Below, in pieces: positions 44,088 through 54,918 of a stretch of 64,000 nucleotides of DNA. Both the position numbers and the translations under genes were made by a program. Every line of letters starts with the position of its first letter. Within the stretch, counting starts at the first letter, position 1. This DNA is from Mytilinidion resinicola (lineage: Eukaryota > Ascomycota > Dothideomycetes > Mytilinidiales > Mytilinidiaceae), in the NCBI RefSeq assembly GCF_010093595.1, contig NW_022985443.1, positions 1,154,804-1,218,803 on the forward strand, read 5' to 3'. The notes below the pieces were generated by a model. That model was not told the DNA's origin, searched no databases, and saw only the letters and a list, made by a program, of their open reading frames with translations.

Positions 44088-45324
44088 ATGAGCTTCTCCT
44101 CTAGTTCTCGATCGGGAGGGATGAGCGTTCCTCTTTCGCTCAGTGCTCTATCGGAAGAGATGAGCCGCCCATTCATTTCCCGATGCCAGGCTTGCGACAA
44201 ACACCAGACCACAGACGAGGGTCTTCTTCCATGCCAGGGTTGCAAAGTCCGGCTCTATTGCAACCGAGACCACGAAGCCGCTGACAGATTTAATCACGAA
44301 CCACTCTGCAACGCCGTCAAGGATGCTCAAACAGTCTTTGACACGGAGGAGAACCTGCTGCGACATCACCCGGACTATGCCGTCAAGAACCCCCTTCGTT
44401 ATTTCGGGGACAGTTCTTGGCAATTCCTTACATGCTCGCACGAAATGCACTGGCAGAGGCACTTTTGAAACTCGATACCCGGGATGCTGTGGAACAAGCT
44501 CACGATCACTTCAAAGACATGCTTCGTCTTTCCCGCGATGATAACTTCTGCATTCGGCATCTGCTACCAGCCTTGAAGCTCCGACTAGGGAGGGATCGAG
44601 ATTGCTACAGATCTGCCGCATGGTACGAGCATCGCAACACTGACTTCATGCAACTGGACAAACATTATGGCCAAGATTGGAGCCTTACGGATAAGCCAGA
44701 TCTGGATCTCAGAAAGTACAATGCTTTCGCTTCAGTCGAGCTCTTTACCAGCCAGTACTCCAACCTCGCTCACAGCGTAGCCATCATTCTAGTCAAGATT
44801 AGACTCCTCCGTGACTTAGAATGCTTGCAGAGGCCGGTCGAACGTCTCATCAGCTCGATCGTTACCAACACCAAATTCATCAAAGTCGTAAACAAGCAGC
44901 CACTGCTCATCCCGCTGCTGAAAGCGCAGATCGAAGAGTTGTACTATGCGATTGAGAGGAACAACTCGCACTTCTGGGAAGCTCTCCTTCAGTGCGAACC
45001 CGACGTGAGAAAGGACTTGACTGCGCCGCCAAGGGGGTATCCCAAGGGTACTGTGCAAGCGATGCAGGTGGTCCTTAAGTACTTCTATGCTTCTTGGGCC
45101 GAGACTCCTGGTGCTATCGATTTCATCCGAGAGCTTCGTTCCCGTGGCTTGAATGGCTCCGAGGTACTTTTTGAAGGAAGCTGAAACCAGACGAGTTCAA
45201 CGACCGAAGGACATACGAAGCTACCCTAGACACTGGCAAGGAGGTGGGCACGGAATGGAACTCTATCCTCTTACCCGGTCCCCAGCTTCCTATTGTTTCT
45301 TTGAATTACCACAAGCAGAAGTAG
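44088..45324 (+). pseudogene. MYND zinc-finger protein with two frameshifts
   Basis: The first frame (44088-44468, MSFSSSSRSGGMS) holds a MYND finger: CQACDKHQTTDEGLLPC, QGC, LYCNRDHEAADRFNHEPLC. Protein-like sequence jumps frame near 44410-44420 (..NPLRYFGDSSW to AIPYMLARNALAEALLKLD) and continues to 45184. There it jumps again near 45165-45181 to LKPDEFNDRRTYEATLDTGKEVGTEW and ends with a TAG at 45322-45324. Neither jump can be explained by an intron of normal size. The long helical second part matches a common fungal MYND family (DAVEQAHDHFKDMLRLSRDD, LKLRLGRDRDCY). Either a young pseudogene or two assembly errors. MYND domains bind proline-rich peptides; the function is unknown. Confidence 0.65.
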
Positions 45325-45390
45325 AATTCAGTAACGTAGTATGCAATAAGCTGTATTAATCAATGGTTCAATGAATGTACAGTACTATGT

Positions 45391-45596
45391 CACAAGTTTG
45401 TGCACCCGGATATACCGCTGCACGGGGTCCCACTCTTGATCGCTCGGCAACACCGTGAGGAGTAGTCCGACTGGCCAGTTGTCAGCCAGTCAAATTGCAG
45501 CCTGATTTCCACTGCATCGACCTTTACATCATCTTCGGAGTTTGGAAAGCCCGTAGGTGTACTCCAAGAAGTGGCAAGAGAGTGCCCAAACTTGTG
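45391..45596. repeat. MITE-like element A (206 bp, imperfect terminal inverted repeats)
   Basis: Begins CACAAGTTTGTGCAC and ends GTGCCCAAACTTGTG, inverted repeats matching at 14 of 15 positions; similarity extends outward for about another dozen bases with mismatches. The interior is related in order to element B just downstream (CCGGATATA near the start, GAGGAGT..GGCCAG, then a block before the end). Compared with B it lacks a central segment, as an internally deleted copy would. No coding capacity. Confidence 0.5.
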
Positions 45597-45619
45597 TCGC
45601 AGGACTGGTATTAGGTCAA

Positions 45620-45950
45620 AAGTTTGGGCACACGGATATATCACTACTTCAGCTCTACTTTTGCTCTACTTTTGACCACTGGATAGCACTGTAAGGAGTG
45701 CCCTAGCCAGTATATCTTTGATTAACCAAAGGATAGGCCAAATTCCACTCCAGCAACACTTATATCTAGTAATAGGACACACTTTTCTTCACTCTTGTTC
45801 ACTTGATACTACTATGAGGAATTTCCAGCTAGCAGGTATGAACTTAACCGAAAGGTGATCTAGTTCCGACTGCATTGATCTTCACATTGTGTTCGGCGGT
45901 TCAAAAGCCTGTTAGGGTACCCCAAGCAGCGGCCAGAGATGCCCAAACCT
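45620..45950. repeat. MITE-like element B (331 bp, imperfect terminal inverted repeats)
   Basis: Begins AAGTTTGGGCA and ends TGCCCAAACCT, inverted with one mismatch. In direct orientation to element A, with matching internal blocks (CACGGATATA; GCACTGTAAGGAGT; GCATTGATCTTCACATTGTGTTCGG against GCATCGACCTTTACATCATCTTCGG in A). Many of the differences are C/T or G/A transitions, as repeat-induced point mutation would give. Non-coding. Confidence 0.5.
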
Positions 45951-46891
45951 AAGTCTTGGTCCTGTAGCATGATAACGACATGATCCAAGAACCCGGCGGT
46001 AAGTAACGTGTCGGTCTCAAACTTTCGTACTATTTGCTTGAAGGAGGAGATTTTAGTCTACAATATGTACTCAGGAGCGCGTGATTGCACGACACTTCCA
46101 TGAAGCTTTTCTGCTTCGTTAGACGATGCATAATCAACATTGAGAAGGGTCTAGTGCAGTGCTTTGCTAGAAGTATGGGTACACTCGTTCACCGCCGTTT
46201 GAGGTGCTTCAACGGATTAGAAAACTTCCGATAACTGTTAAAGGCCTTGAGACCCTGAATCGTAGAGATTTCATGCGCTTACAATCGGCCTACTTGGCCC
46301 CCGTTTGTGGGGTATTTTAAACATATTATCATACTTCTGGAGAAGATCAAAAGACCACGTGCTCAAACTTGTCTCCTAGTACTGTATCATGGAGGAGAGC
46401 AGTTGAGGTTGGGTGCCAAGCGGCTCACTGTCGCCTCTGATTGCTGGAAATTCGAAAAACCCCCCTACGCTCTCCATCCCTTCGCCGATCAGCCTACAAA
46501 CATCTCGCGACAAAACAAATCCAGCATCTCGGGCCATCCCCTCACCCCACATTCCCATTAACCGTGGCCCAGGTCTGCCCTGCCGCATCCCGTAACGCTT
46601 CCCCAGGTCTGACTCGCATTTAGCCTGAGTAGCGGCCTAGTGCGGGCTGGGATTCGCCAATCATGGCATGACATGGTGACAGCCTCCTCTTCGCTTCTCT
46701 CGAGACCCGGCTCATGAAAGATGGAATGGAAGAGTCGTGCCGGGCGCCCGGTAGGCAGCGTGATGTTCCGGGTCTTTGAAAAGCTTTTCGAAGGCGGTGT
46801 GCTCAGGGACTATATCTAGCCCCGTTTCCTCGCTGCAGGAGCTTTCTCCACTCATCTTTCAAGTCTCATTGACCCAGAAAACAACAAAATT

Positions 46892-48552
46892 ATGGGGCTG
46901 GTATTCAATCTCCTCCTGGCTATCTTTGCTGGCACAGGGTCGTTCCTCTTCGGATATGACTCTGGTGTCATGACAGATGTCATCCAATCGCCACATTTCT
47001 TGTGGTTCTTCAACACAAATCCAAATTCTGATATCATTGGGGCTATAAATTCGACGTTTAGTGGTGGTGCGGTGTTTGGCGCGTTGATGTGAGTATGTTC
47101 TACCTCGCGAAGTCTGCAGAGCTGACAATAGCAGGGGAGGGTTCACGATGGACCGATTGGGAAGAAGACGAACGGTGCAAATAGGAGCTTGCATCAACGT
47201 TCTTGGAGCATGTCTTCAGTGCGGTGCTCGCAATCTTGGAATGATCTTGGTTGGGCGAATCTTCGCCGGCTGGGCTGTCGGACTGATGTCCATGTCAGTT
47301 CCTGTGTATCAATCGGAATGTGCTCATCCAAACACTAGGGGTATTCCATATCATTCTAGCTAGCTGGAACTACACTAACGAGACATAGGTCTCATCGTCG
47401 GTATCACACAACAGATGATTGGTGTCGGATTCATCGTGTCCACCTGGGTCGGCTACGGCTCGTCCAAAGTCCCCAAGACTAGCGCTTTCTCGTGGAGATT
47501 TCCTCTTGGCTTCCAAGCCATTCCCGGCGCAATCCTTGTCCTAGGTCTCTTCTTCTTGCCTGAATCTCCCCGATGGTTGATGGAGAAAGATCGCGGCGAC
47601 GAAGCCATGCGTGTTCTGAGGAAACTTCACTACGACGGCCACAACGACGACTGGATTCAATCCGAATACAACGAAATCAAGCTCACCATTGACGCTGAGA
47701 AAGCTCTCACCGCTCCGGGTTGGCTCATCATGTTCAAAGTCAGGCCCTGGCGAGTACGACTAACGCATGCGGTGCTCGTCCAAGTGTTTACGCAAATGAC
47801 TGGGTAAGCTCCTCATCACACACCACTCTCCTCTACCATTCCACTAACGCTCTCACAGAATCAACGTCATCGGCTACTACCAAACCGTCATGTACAAAAA
47901 TCTCGGCATAACAGGCGGCCGCAGTCTGCTAGTCACCGGCATCTACAACTGCGTCGGTCCAATCGGCAACCTCATCTTCATCACCACGCTCCTCGACCGC
48001 GTCGGCCGTCGCCGGCCCCTCCTCATCGGCACCGTCCTCATCACCATCGCGCTCGTCTGCGAAGCAGTCATCGGCTCCCAAGTCGAACACGCCACGGGCG
48101 CGCGCAGAAACAGCCTCTCCATCGCCGGCGTCTTCTTCCTCTTCTGCGTCACCACCATCTTCAGCTTCTCCTTCGGCCCCATCTCCTGGGTCTACGCCAG
48201 CGAGATCATGCCGTTCCAGATCCGTGGCCGCGGATCCGCCTTCGCCACCGGTATCGGAAACTGGCTCGTGTCTACGATATGGAGCCAAGTCAGTCCGCGG
48301 GGGCTGGGCGCTATAAAGTGGAAGTTCTACTTCGTCTTCGCGGCTTTCAATGTGTGCGTCACGTTCCCGACCATCTTCTTCTTCTTTAAGGAGACGACGC
48401 GGCTGAGTCTGGAGGAGATTGATTTACTCTTTGGCGAGCGGGCGAATGGGGCGCTGCCGGAGAACTTGGAGGGGAAGCAAGTGGCTGTGCCGGAGAAGAA
48501 TGAGGATACGGAGAGGGGTGTGCAGCATAAGGAGACGGATGTGGCTGCTTAA
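46892..48552 (+). CDS. MFS sugar transporter (hexose/monosaccharide type)
   Basis: Four exons (46892-47088, 47135-47340, 47389-47803, 47859-48552) give 503 residues with clean borders. All sugar-porter signatures are present: FGYDSGVMTDV in the first span, DRLGRRRTVQ after span 2, the VPVYQSECAHPNTRG loop, PESPRWLMEKDR before the central loop, QMTGINVIGYYQ in span 7, DRVGRRRPLL between spans 8 and 9, GPISWVYASEIMPFQIRGRG in span 10, and KETTRLSLEEIDLLF at the end. Twelve membrane spans and a short acidic cytosolic tail. It imports sugars by proton symport at the plasma membrane; whether it prefers glucose, xylose or another sugar cannot be read from the sequence. Confidence 0.94.
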
Positions 48553-48782
48553 AGACCTACGGAAAAACAAATTAGCTAAGGGATGGAGGAGTAGTTGTAA
48601 TTACAAAGACGGTAGTGGTTAAGTGTAGGAATGATATGAATGTCAGAACTCTGAAGCGGGGTGTACAGTGCTGCGCCATAATTCGCCGCGTGTCAGTGAT
48701 TGTTCATGAGCGTGTCCCTACAATATTTCGCTTCCTTTCTCTGGAATATGCTACACTTGCCACTGTATTTTGTGTCGTTGAA
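48553..48782. other. Intergenic, 3' flank of the sugar transporter
   Basis: No gene or repeat is seen between the transporter stop and tRNA-like element 3. Confidence 0.4.
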
Positions 48783-48865
48783 TCCGGTATGGTTTAGTGG
48801 CAGAATTCCCTGCCCTTACAATAATAGGTAACTGGGGAGACCCAAGTTCGATTCTTGGCGCTAGA
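48783..48865 (+). tRNA. tRNA-like element 3 (anticodon not assignable)
   Basis: 83 nt, the shortest of the four and closest to normal tRNA size. TCCGGTA and CGCTAGA form an acceptor stem with two mismatches. The D arm GTTTAGTGGCAGAAT is nearly ideal and fits the A box. The T arm CCAAG-TTCGATT-CTTGG is perfect. The central part pairs CCC with GGG and extends into CCCTTAC..GTAA, but no 7-nt loop with T33 results. A five-T run lies about 15 nt downstream (TGCTTTTTC), suitable as a polymerase III terminator. A tRNA scan with intron modelling would decide. Confidence 0.45.
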
Positions 48866-49616
48866 CATGGTGAGCATTGCTTTTTCTTTTGGTATCTTGC
48901 TGATATCATCGAGTGGTGCAGATTATCAGGACATGCCTGCGTCAGAACTTATTCAATTCTCGTTGATTCAGTGCGGTTTACGCGGATACCATTCCGCGAG
49001 GAATGCCAGAGGTTGTTAAAGAGAACAAGATTCAATGTACAGCGCTGGCCACCTGGAGGAGTCTTCCTCTCTTTCGCGTGGGAATACTGGCGTGTTGTTA
49101 GGGCCCTCTGTATCTTATCTCTAGCACCAGCTTTGTGTCTCTATTGAAGTATGTTGATTTTCCATTGTGTGAACCGAATAGACCCCGGAGTCGAATACCC
49201 CTTCTCCTATCAGAGAAGAATGGAAAAAGTTGAACCACAAGGCTACATTTGGCCTCTGAACTATCCTTGAAATCAGGGCCTTCCACGAACTCAGGTTGCA
49301 GCACTACAACCTAGGATCAACAACTCATATGCCAGAAAGCTACTCTCCGAACATCAGCTGTAGAGAACCCAGCTGAAATCTCAGCTGTAGAGAACCGAGC
49401 TGAAGCCTCAGCTGTGCAGGGCTCATCTGAACTTACTAGCGCGCCACCCTGGGGGTGGCCCCCTTCCTTCCCCTAGTATATATACAACTAGCTAGACGTC
49501 TATAGAAATCAGAGTTCACATCAATTTAACCTGAGTCACGAGAAAGCACAACACTGCTTTGATAGCTATCGGCACCGGTGAAGGACTTAAGAGATAATTT
49601 TATCATTGGCTCTCAA
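48866..49616. other. Intergenic between tRNA-like elements
   Basis: No gene is supported. A small tandem motif, CAGCTGTAGAGAACC / GAGCTGAAGCCTCAGCTG, repeats two to three times around 49358-49430. Otherwise nothing is seen. Confidence 0.4.
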
Positions 49617-49767
49617 TCCGGTGTGGTTTAGTTGGTAATAATACCCAAAGGTCTTTTGGCTGGATGCCCCTGGAAAAGGGCAGGCTTGATAGGGGGGTTG
49701 GGTTCCTGTCCGTCAGACCCCGTTCCTCCGTCAAGCTGGAGACCCGAGTTCGATCCTCGGCGCCGGA
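49617..49767 (+). tRNA. tRNA-like element 4 with long structured centre (anticodon not assignable)
   Basis: 151 nt. The acceptor stem TCCGGTG/CGCCGGA and T arm CCGAG-TTCGATC-CTCGG are perfect, and the A box reads TGGTTTAGTTGG. The centre is about 80 nt longer than in a normal tRNA and forms hairpins such as CCAAA..TTTGG, TGCCC..GGGCA and an outer CTTGA..TCAAG. If it is a tRNA, this would be an unusually long intron; if not, it is a tRNA-derived element. No clear poly-T lies immediately downstream, unlike elements 1-3. Confidence 0.45.
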
Positions 49768-50009
49768 CAGTTCATATACATTTCTTGTTTGGATGCTCTT
49801 CGCCGAGTGTTGGAAGTATATAATGTCACCTATTTTCCGGTCCCCCTAATCTTAGGCGGGCGTGCTTTTTCATCCAACACCGAGGATCGGCCTCCTCACA
49901 CAAGTTCACTCTGTTTAAGTACGCATGGAGCTAATCTAACATCAAATTGAGGCTTTTGGATATTATATACTTGCTTTCAGGCTCTTCATGTACACTGGTC
50001 AATTTTTTC

Positions 50010-52104
50010 TCACCAAACTACCTGCCAAGTTGTCGCACTGAATCCCACAATCTGTGAGAAAGCCTCATCTCTCCGATCCACATTGATCAACACCCATTCC
50101 TCGCCCGCCTTGCTAATAAGCCGCAAGTCTTTCCCAGAGTCATTCTTCAGCTTGGGTACGTTCTTCGCCACAACGCGGTCCAATTTCTCAAGATTGCTGA
50201 TCTGGTCGTAGGTAAGATGCCAGTGGACTTTATGTGCGACATTTGAGACGAAGCGGACAGATGAGGTACTGATGATCAGGCGACCTGTATCGTCGTCGTG
50301 ATGAGCAGTATAGAAGCCGTAGTCACGTAGATTTTCGGAACCTGAAGACACTTTGATCGGCGGGGCGGATGGCAATTGCGTGGCGTGCTCTACGTAGTGA
50401 GTTCCTTCGGCTTGGATGTATTTGATGGTCCATTCGGCTACAAAACGGGACACATGAACATTTTGCGCTTTAACACTTTGGGAACGACTAAGTTTGAGCT
50501 CACCATGGGTAGGAATGTTCCAGAATATGCGCTTTGACGGCGACACTAAGAGTCGGTACTCTGGGAAGTTGGTGGCCAGGGGAAAGAGACCAAAAAAGAT
50601 CACACCTGCACCGAAGGTCGTTATTTTGGCCAACAGCCAAACAGGAGCCACGGCAGTGAAGAGGGTGGCGACAGCGAGTATTTTAAGCGTGGCTATCGTC
50701 CGGCTAGGTACTAACCATTCGTAGAAGCTAGGAATACATCAGTCTTGCTGCCAATCGTATCAATTATAGATGGAAGACAGACTTGCGCAAACTCTCGAAG
50801 AAACCTGCCAAGTCAGCCAATTGGATCATCAGCCATCGGCCCGAGCCTTCAAGAAGGTCATTTGCCCATTTCTCGTCTCCTCTCTTCTCGATGAATTCGG
50901 TGAGAGAAAGGGCTGTTCTGTGCACGTCTTCCCTGTGCTTGATGTCTTCGCGAAGGTCTTCCAAGGTGTTGCGATGGACGCGGCGATCTACGACAAAGTA
51001 TACGATAGCGGCGAGCTAGTCTTACGTCAGTATCTATTAGTCGCAGCATGAGTACAACATTTATGAGAAGGAATTACGACGCCTGGAAGTATCAGATTTA
51101 AATACCACAGCGTGAGGTAGATTAACAGATACTTCGTCGTTTCTGTGCTGTTTTCCCAGCGATATACTCGTCTGGTAGTCATGATCAACTCCTGAAAGGG
51201 TGAAGATGCAACTATCAGGCGCTCAATGTTTGGTAAGATGGTCTCTTTGGAAGGGGTTGGTGGATCTGAACCGGAGCCAATATACTGTCCTCCATACTGT
51301 TGAGCATAGAAAATCAGTTGCTGCGGCATGTTAGCAGAAGCCTCCGATAAAGTTACCGTTGATGATGATGCTTGCATGTTGTCCGTAAGCCCTCCAATTC
51401 ATCACTATATCTCCTTCAATGTTCTTTGTCTCAAAGGCTGCTCTAGACTTCCTTGCAAAGGTATCTCGGGGCAATACCCTGACCTTCGTAATATGCCGAT
51501 CGAGTGTCCACCGGACAAACGTGCTTTGTCGTTCTTTCATTAGCATGGAGAGGTCCTGGATAGCAAGTAGCTTTTCTTCATCTGTCTTCGCGCGTTCGAC
51601 TGCGGAATGGGCATTGACAAGGTCGACCTCCTTGCCATGAGATATCTCTTTCGAGGCGATATTCGCGGCGAGTTGGTGAGACCCCTGTCCAGAGACCTTG
51701 GACTTCACAGTGTCGACAGGATTGGCAACAAAGTCCTTCAGAGTGTGTTTCTCTGGCATAGGTAGTCTGTTTACAAGCCGCGAATCAGACTTCTCGTTGC
51801 TAGTATCTGCGAGGACCAGCGATTCCGAACTGAGATTGTCAGAGCTTTCGCTGATGTGAAACGCTTTCCTAAGCTTTTTCGCAGCATCATGTTTGTGCTC
51901 TTTGATCGAAGTGAGGATATGATGAGATGACGACTGGTTAGTTGCAGGTTCGGTATGCTTGTCAGCGTCCTGGCGAGGTGCTTTGCTGCCGCTCCTGGGC
52001 AGATGCTGTTCGGGAAGCTGAATCTGCCCTTTATGATCGATGGCGGACCGATCCAGCCCTATCTGGAACTCGTCGAACGGGATAAGCTCCTCCCTTGCCT
52101 GCAT
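50010..52104 (-). CDS. DUF3292 / GRAM-domain-like membrane protein
   Basis: Five exons (51376-52104, 51078-51320, 50783-51015, 50504-50727, 50010-50437) give 618 residues. The junction after exon 1 needs a GC donor (CAT/GCAAGC) to keep frame; the others are GT..AG. The N-terminal 240 residues are polar with helical stretches ending in MNWRAYGQH. A central segment has membrane spans (LLIYLTLWYLNLILPGV, LAAIVYFVV, ILAVATLFTAVAPVWLLA, FGAGVIFFGLFPLA). The C-terminal ~120 residues (YGFYTAHHDDDTGRLIIS, HWHLTYDQISNLEKLDR, WVLINVDRRDEAFSQIVGFS) have the look of a GRAM/PH fold. This matches an uncharacterised ascomycete family (DUF3292). A lipid-binding, membrane-contact role is only inference. Confidence 0.85.
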
Positions 52105-52424
52105 GTTGCTGGAATGAACCTGCGCTAGTTGATTAGGTCGTATCGCCGACTGGCTGCTTGAAATAGTGAGAAGGATGGAAATTGCTGCCGAGTCAAGAAG
52201 AAGGCTTCGTTGTTGTCGTTATACTGAGCAGCGCTCTGATCATGTGGTTGCCAATTATACGACGTAGAAGGGTCATGGCACCGTCATGTCCCGCCGCACT
52301 TGGACTAGCGCAAACCCCACTCTACTTCGTAAATCCAGCCTTGCAGGATGAATACCGAACCTCAAAATCTAACAGCTTAATAAAATTCGTTTCGGGGTTC
52401 CGAAGTACTTTCATCCCTCAACAC
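52105..52424. other. Intergenic between two minus-strand genes
   Basis: A 320-nt spacer with the promoter of the DUF3292 gene and the 3' flank of the glycosidase. Nothing else is seen. Confidence 0.4.
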
Positions 52425-54918
52425 CTACGAAACCTTCACCACATTCCATTCTCCCGTCAAATGCTCCAACCCCTTCACCTTCCCATCCTTCCCTACCACC
52501 AAATCTCCAACCTCCTTCCCCTCCTTATCCACCAAGGCCGTCTTGCTGCCCTCTTGAACCCCATAAAGCCTCACCTCTCCACCGTCATTCAACCAATCAT
52601 ACCCAAACCCGCCTTTGCCCTCTTCTTTACCAAGCACCAATACCGTTCCCTCTCTCACAAACAGCGGTAGCGTCAAGAACCCATGCTGCTCCTTCTTCCA
52701 CCCCGGCCCCTGAATCACCTCCCCACTCCAATAGTTCGTCCAGCGCCCCTTCGGCAGATAGAACTGCACATCACCCCCCTCCGTAAACACCGGCGCCGCC
52801 AAAATCTGCGAGCCGACCATGAACTGCCTATCACACTGCCACGCCGTCGGATCATCCGAGAACTCAAGAGCCACAGCCCTCAAGCTAATCGGCCACCCAT
52901 TCGCCCAGCTCTCAACCGCCTGTGCGTAGATATACGGCATTAGGCGGCGCTTGAGCTGCACCCAGGATCTCAGTACTGCGGTCGCGTTCTCGGGTTCTTG
53001 GGAGTCGTCGTCGATAAACCAGGGCACGCGGTAGGAGTTGGAGCCATGGAGACGGCTGTGCGAGCAGAGGAGGCCGAAGGCGACCCAGCGCTTGTAGAGC
53101 CAGGGCGGTGGCGAGCCCTCGAAGCCGCCGATGTCGCAGGACCAGGACGCGAAGGAGGCGAGGCCCAGGGAGAGGCCGGCGCGGACAGATTCGGCGAGGG
53201 CGGGGGCCGTGGATTCGGAGTCGCCGCCCCAGCACTGTGGAGGTTAGTATTAGACACGAAAAAGTGGAGACGTTAATTGATTGAGGAGGGGTGGACTCAC
53301 TAGAGGGAATCGCTGGGTCCCAGCGCATGCTGTTCTTGCGAAGAGAACTGCTTCTCTCTTGCCATACCGTCGTTGGAGGGTTTCATATACGGTTTTGTTG
53401 TAGATGAACGCATACCAGTTGTGCATGCGCTCGTTGTCGACGCTCTCGTCAAACCACTTCACGCCCTTTGTGGGTATGCGTTCTCCGAAGTCAGTCTTGA
53501 TGCAGTCCACACCGATATCACAAAGTTTATCGATGCATGATTCGTACCAAGACACTGCGGCAGGATTCGTGAAGTCTACGAGGCCCATGCCGGTTTGCCA
53601 CAGGTCCCACTGCCAGACATCCCCGTTTGTGCGGCGGACGAGGTAGCCTTTCTCTGCGGCATACTGAAAGACCGGAGATGCTTGGCCGACATACGGATTC
53701 GTCCAAACCGAGATCTTGTTAACCAGCCCTGCTTCCTTGAGTCTCTTGATCTGACCGGCCGGGTCGGGGAACTGTTCAGTGTCGAAGACAAAGTCACACC
53801 AATGAAAAGCCCGAAGCCAAAAACAGTCGAAGTGGAAGACTTCGACCGGAATAGCGCGCTCTTGCATTTGAGTGAGGAAATTCGATACGGTGGCTTCGGA
53901 GTAAGATGTTGTGAAGGAGGTGGAGAGCCAGAGGCCGAAGGACCAGGCCGGAACAGGTGGTGGAAAGCCTGTTAGACGGGCGTACTTCGAAAGTATTGTC
54001 TTTGGATTGGGTCCATAGATGATATACCTAGCGTGTATTAGTTATTGTCTCAAACGACTTCAAAGGTGACTGGAGTCAGTGAAGCCCACCATTTCAGCCT
54101 TTGCGCTTCCACAGCCATTTGTACTCGAGAACACCTCTCACTCCCGATCTCCAAGTCGACCTTGCCTGGCGTATCCACGAATATGCCATAGCCAGCCGAA
54201 CTAAGCCAGAAGCTCACGTTCTTGTACGCTTGGTCCGAACTCGTTCCGCCGTCTTCGTTCCAAACCTCAATATTCTGGCCGACACGGTTCCAGGCTCCAA
54301 ATCGCTCCCCAAGGCCATGAATACTCTCACCCACTCCAAGTTGAGTTTGTGCAAAAATGTGATGAGAAATTCCGTTACTGCCTAACTCTGAAACTTGTTT
54401 TGGATTGCTCAACGCAGGGCTATATGCAAAACCAACGCTTCTATTCAGAAGCGAGGTCACTTCAGCTCCGGTCTCTGTGTCATGGAATCGGATGTCGAAC
54501 GCGTGTGGGTCTGGGCCTACGGTCGCCCTGAGATTCCCGCTGGTGATGGTTGTACCGACAGCTTCGATCTTGCTGATGCTCGCGGAGCTTTCTGGCTTGC
54601 CGTCGGGGTACAGGTCGAAGTTTGGACCAAGCTTTCTGGCACCTGCGAAGTGCGTGACTTCGACGGAAATAACGCCGTCGAATTGAGCTTCAATCTCGAC
54701 ATTCAAAGTTGCCAGATTCAAAGTGTCGCCGCGGGAAAAGATGCGGCGGGTGGGACACAGCAGATTTAGGGCTTTCCCATCAGGCCTTGAGGTTACTGTG
54801 TAGATGTCTTCGGCGTATTGGACTGTTTTGCCTTCAGCAACAAGCCACATGCCTGGCGGAAGAATTAGTTGGAGAGCTGAAGGTTTGAGAAGAGTAACAA
54901 ACCATCGCGGAATTTCAT
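52425..54918 (-). CDS. Glycoside hydrolase family 31 alpha-xylosidase, intracellular
   Basis: Four exons (54903-54918, 54090-54852, 53301-54027, 52425-53234) give 771 residues; exon 1 is 16 nt and encodes MKFRD. No signal peptide. GH31 landmarks occur in order: GLGERFGAWNRVGQNIEVWNED, FGLWLSTSFTTSYSE, VFHFDCFWLRAFHWCDFVFD, the nucleophile motif KTDFGERIP (Asp near residue 439), the acid/base motif CWGGDS (Asp near residue 507) and SWSCDIGGFEG. The DCFWL and DFGERIP variants are those of bacterial YicI-type alpha-xylosidases rather than maltase or glucosidase II. The enzyme would release alpha-linked xylose from xyloglucan oligosaccharides after uptake. The intron 2 donor (GTGGGC) is non-standard but restores RLKWYIIYGPNP. 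Confidence 0.93.

Larger units (their letters stand above)
45325..46891. other. Intergenic region with MITE-like repeats
   Basis: Contains the two inverted-repeat-bounded elements listed separately, a solitary element-end-like sequence at 46360-46372, and a dispersed-motif copy near 46180-46220. The right end is the promoter of the sugar transporter. No complete gene is seen. Confidence 0.45.

Noticed and set aside
47929..48288. 119-codon acidic frame antisense to the sugar transporter
   Set aside because: It is a shadow frame produced by the codon bias of the transporter exon.
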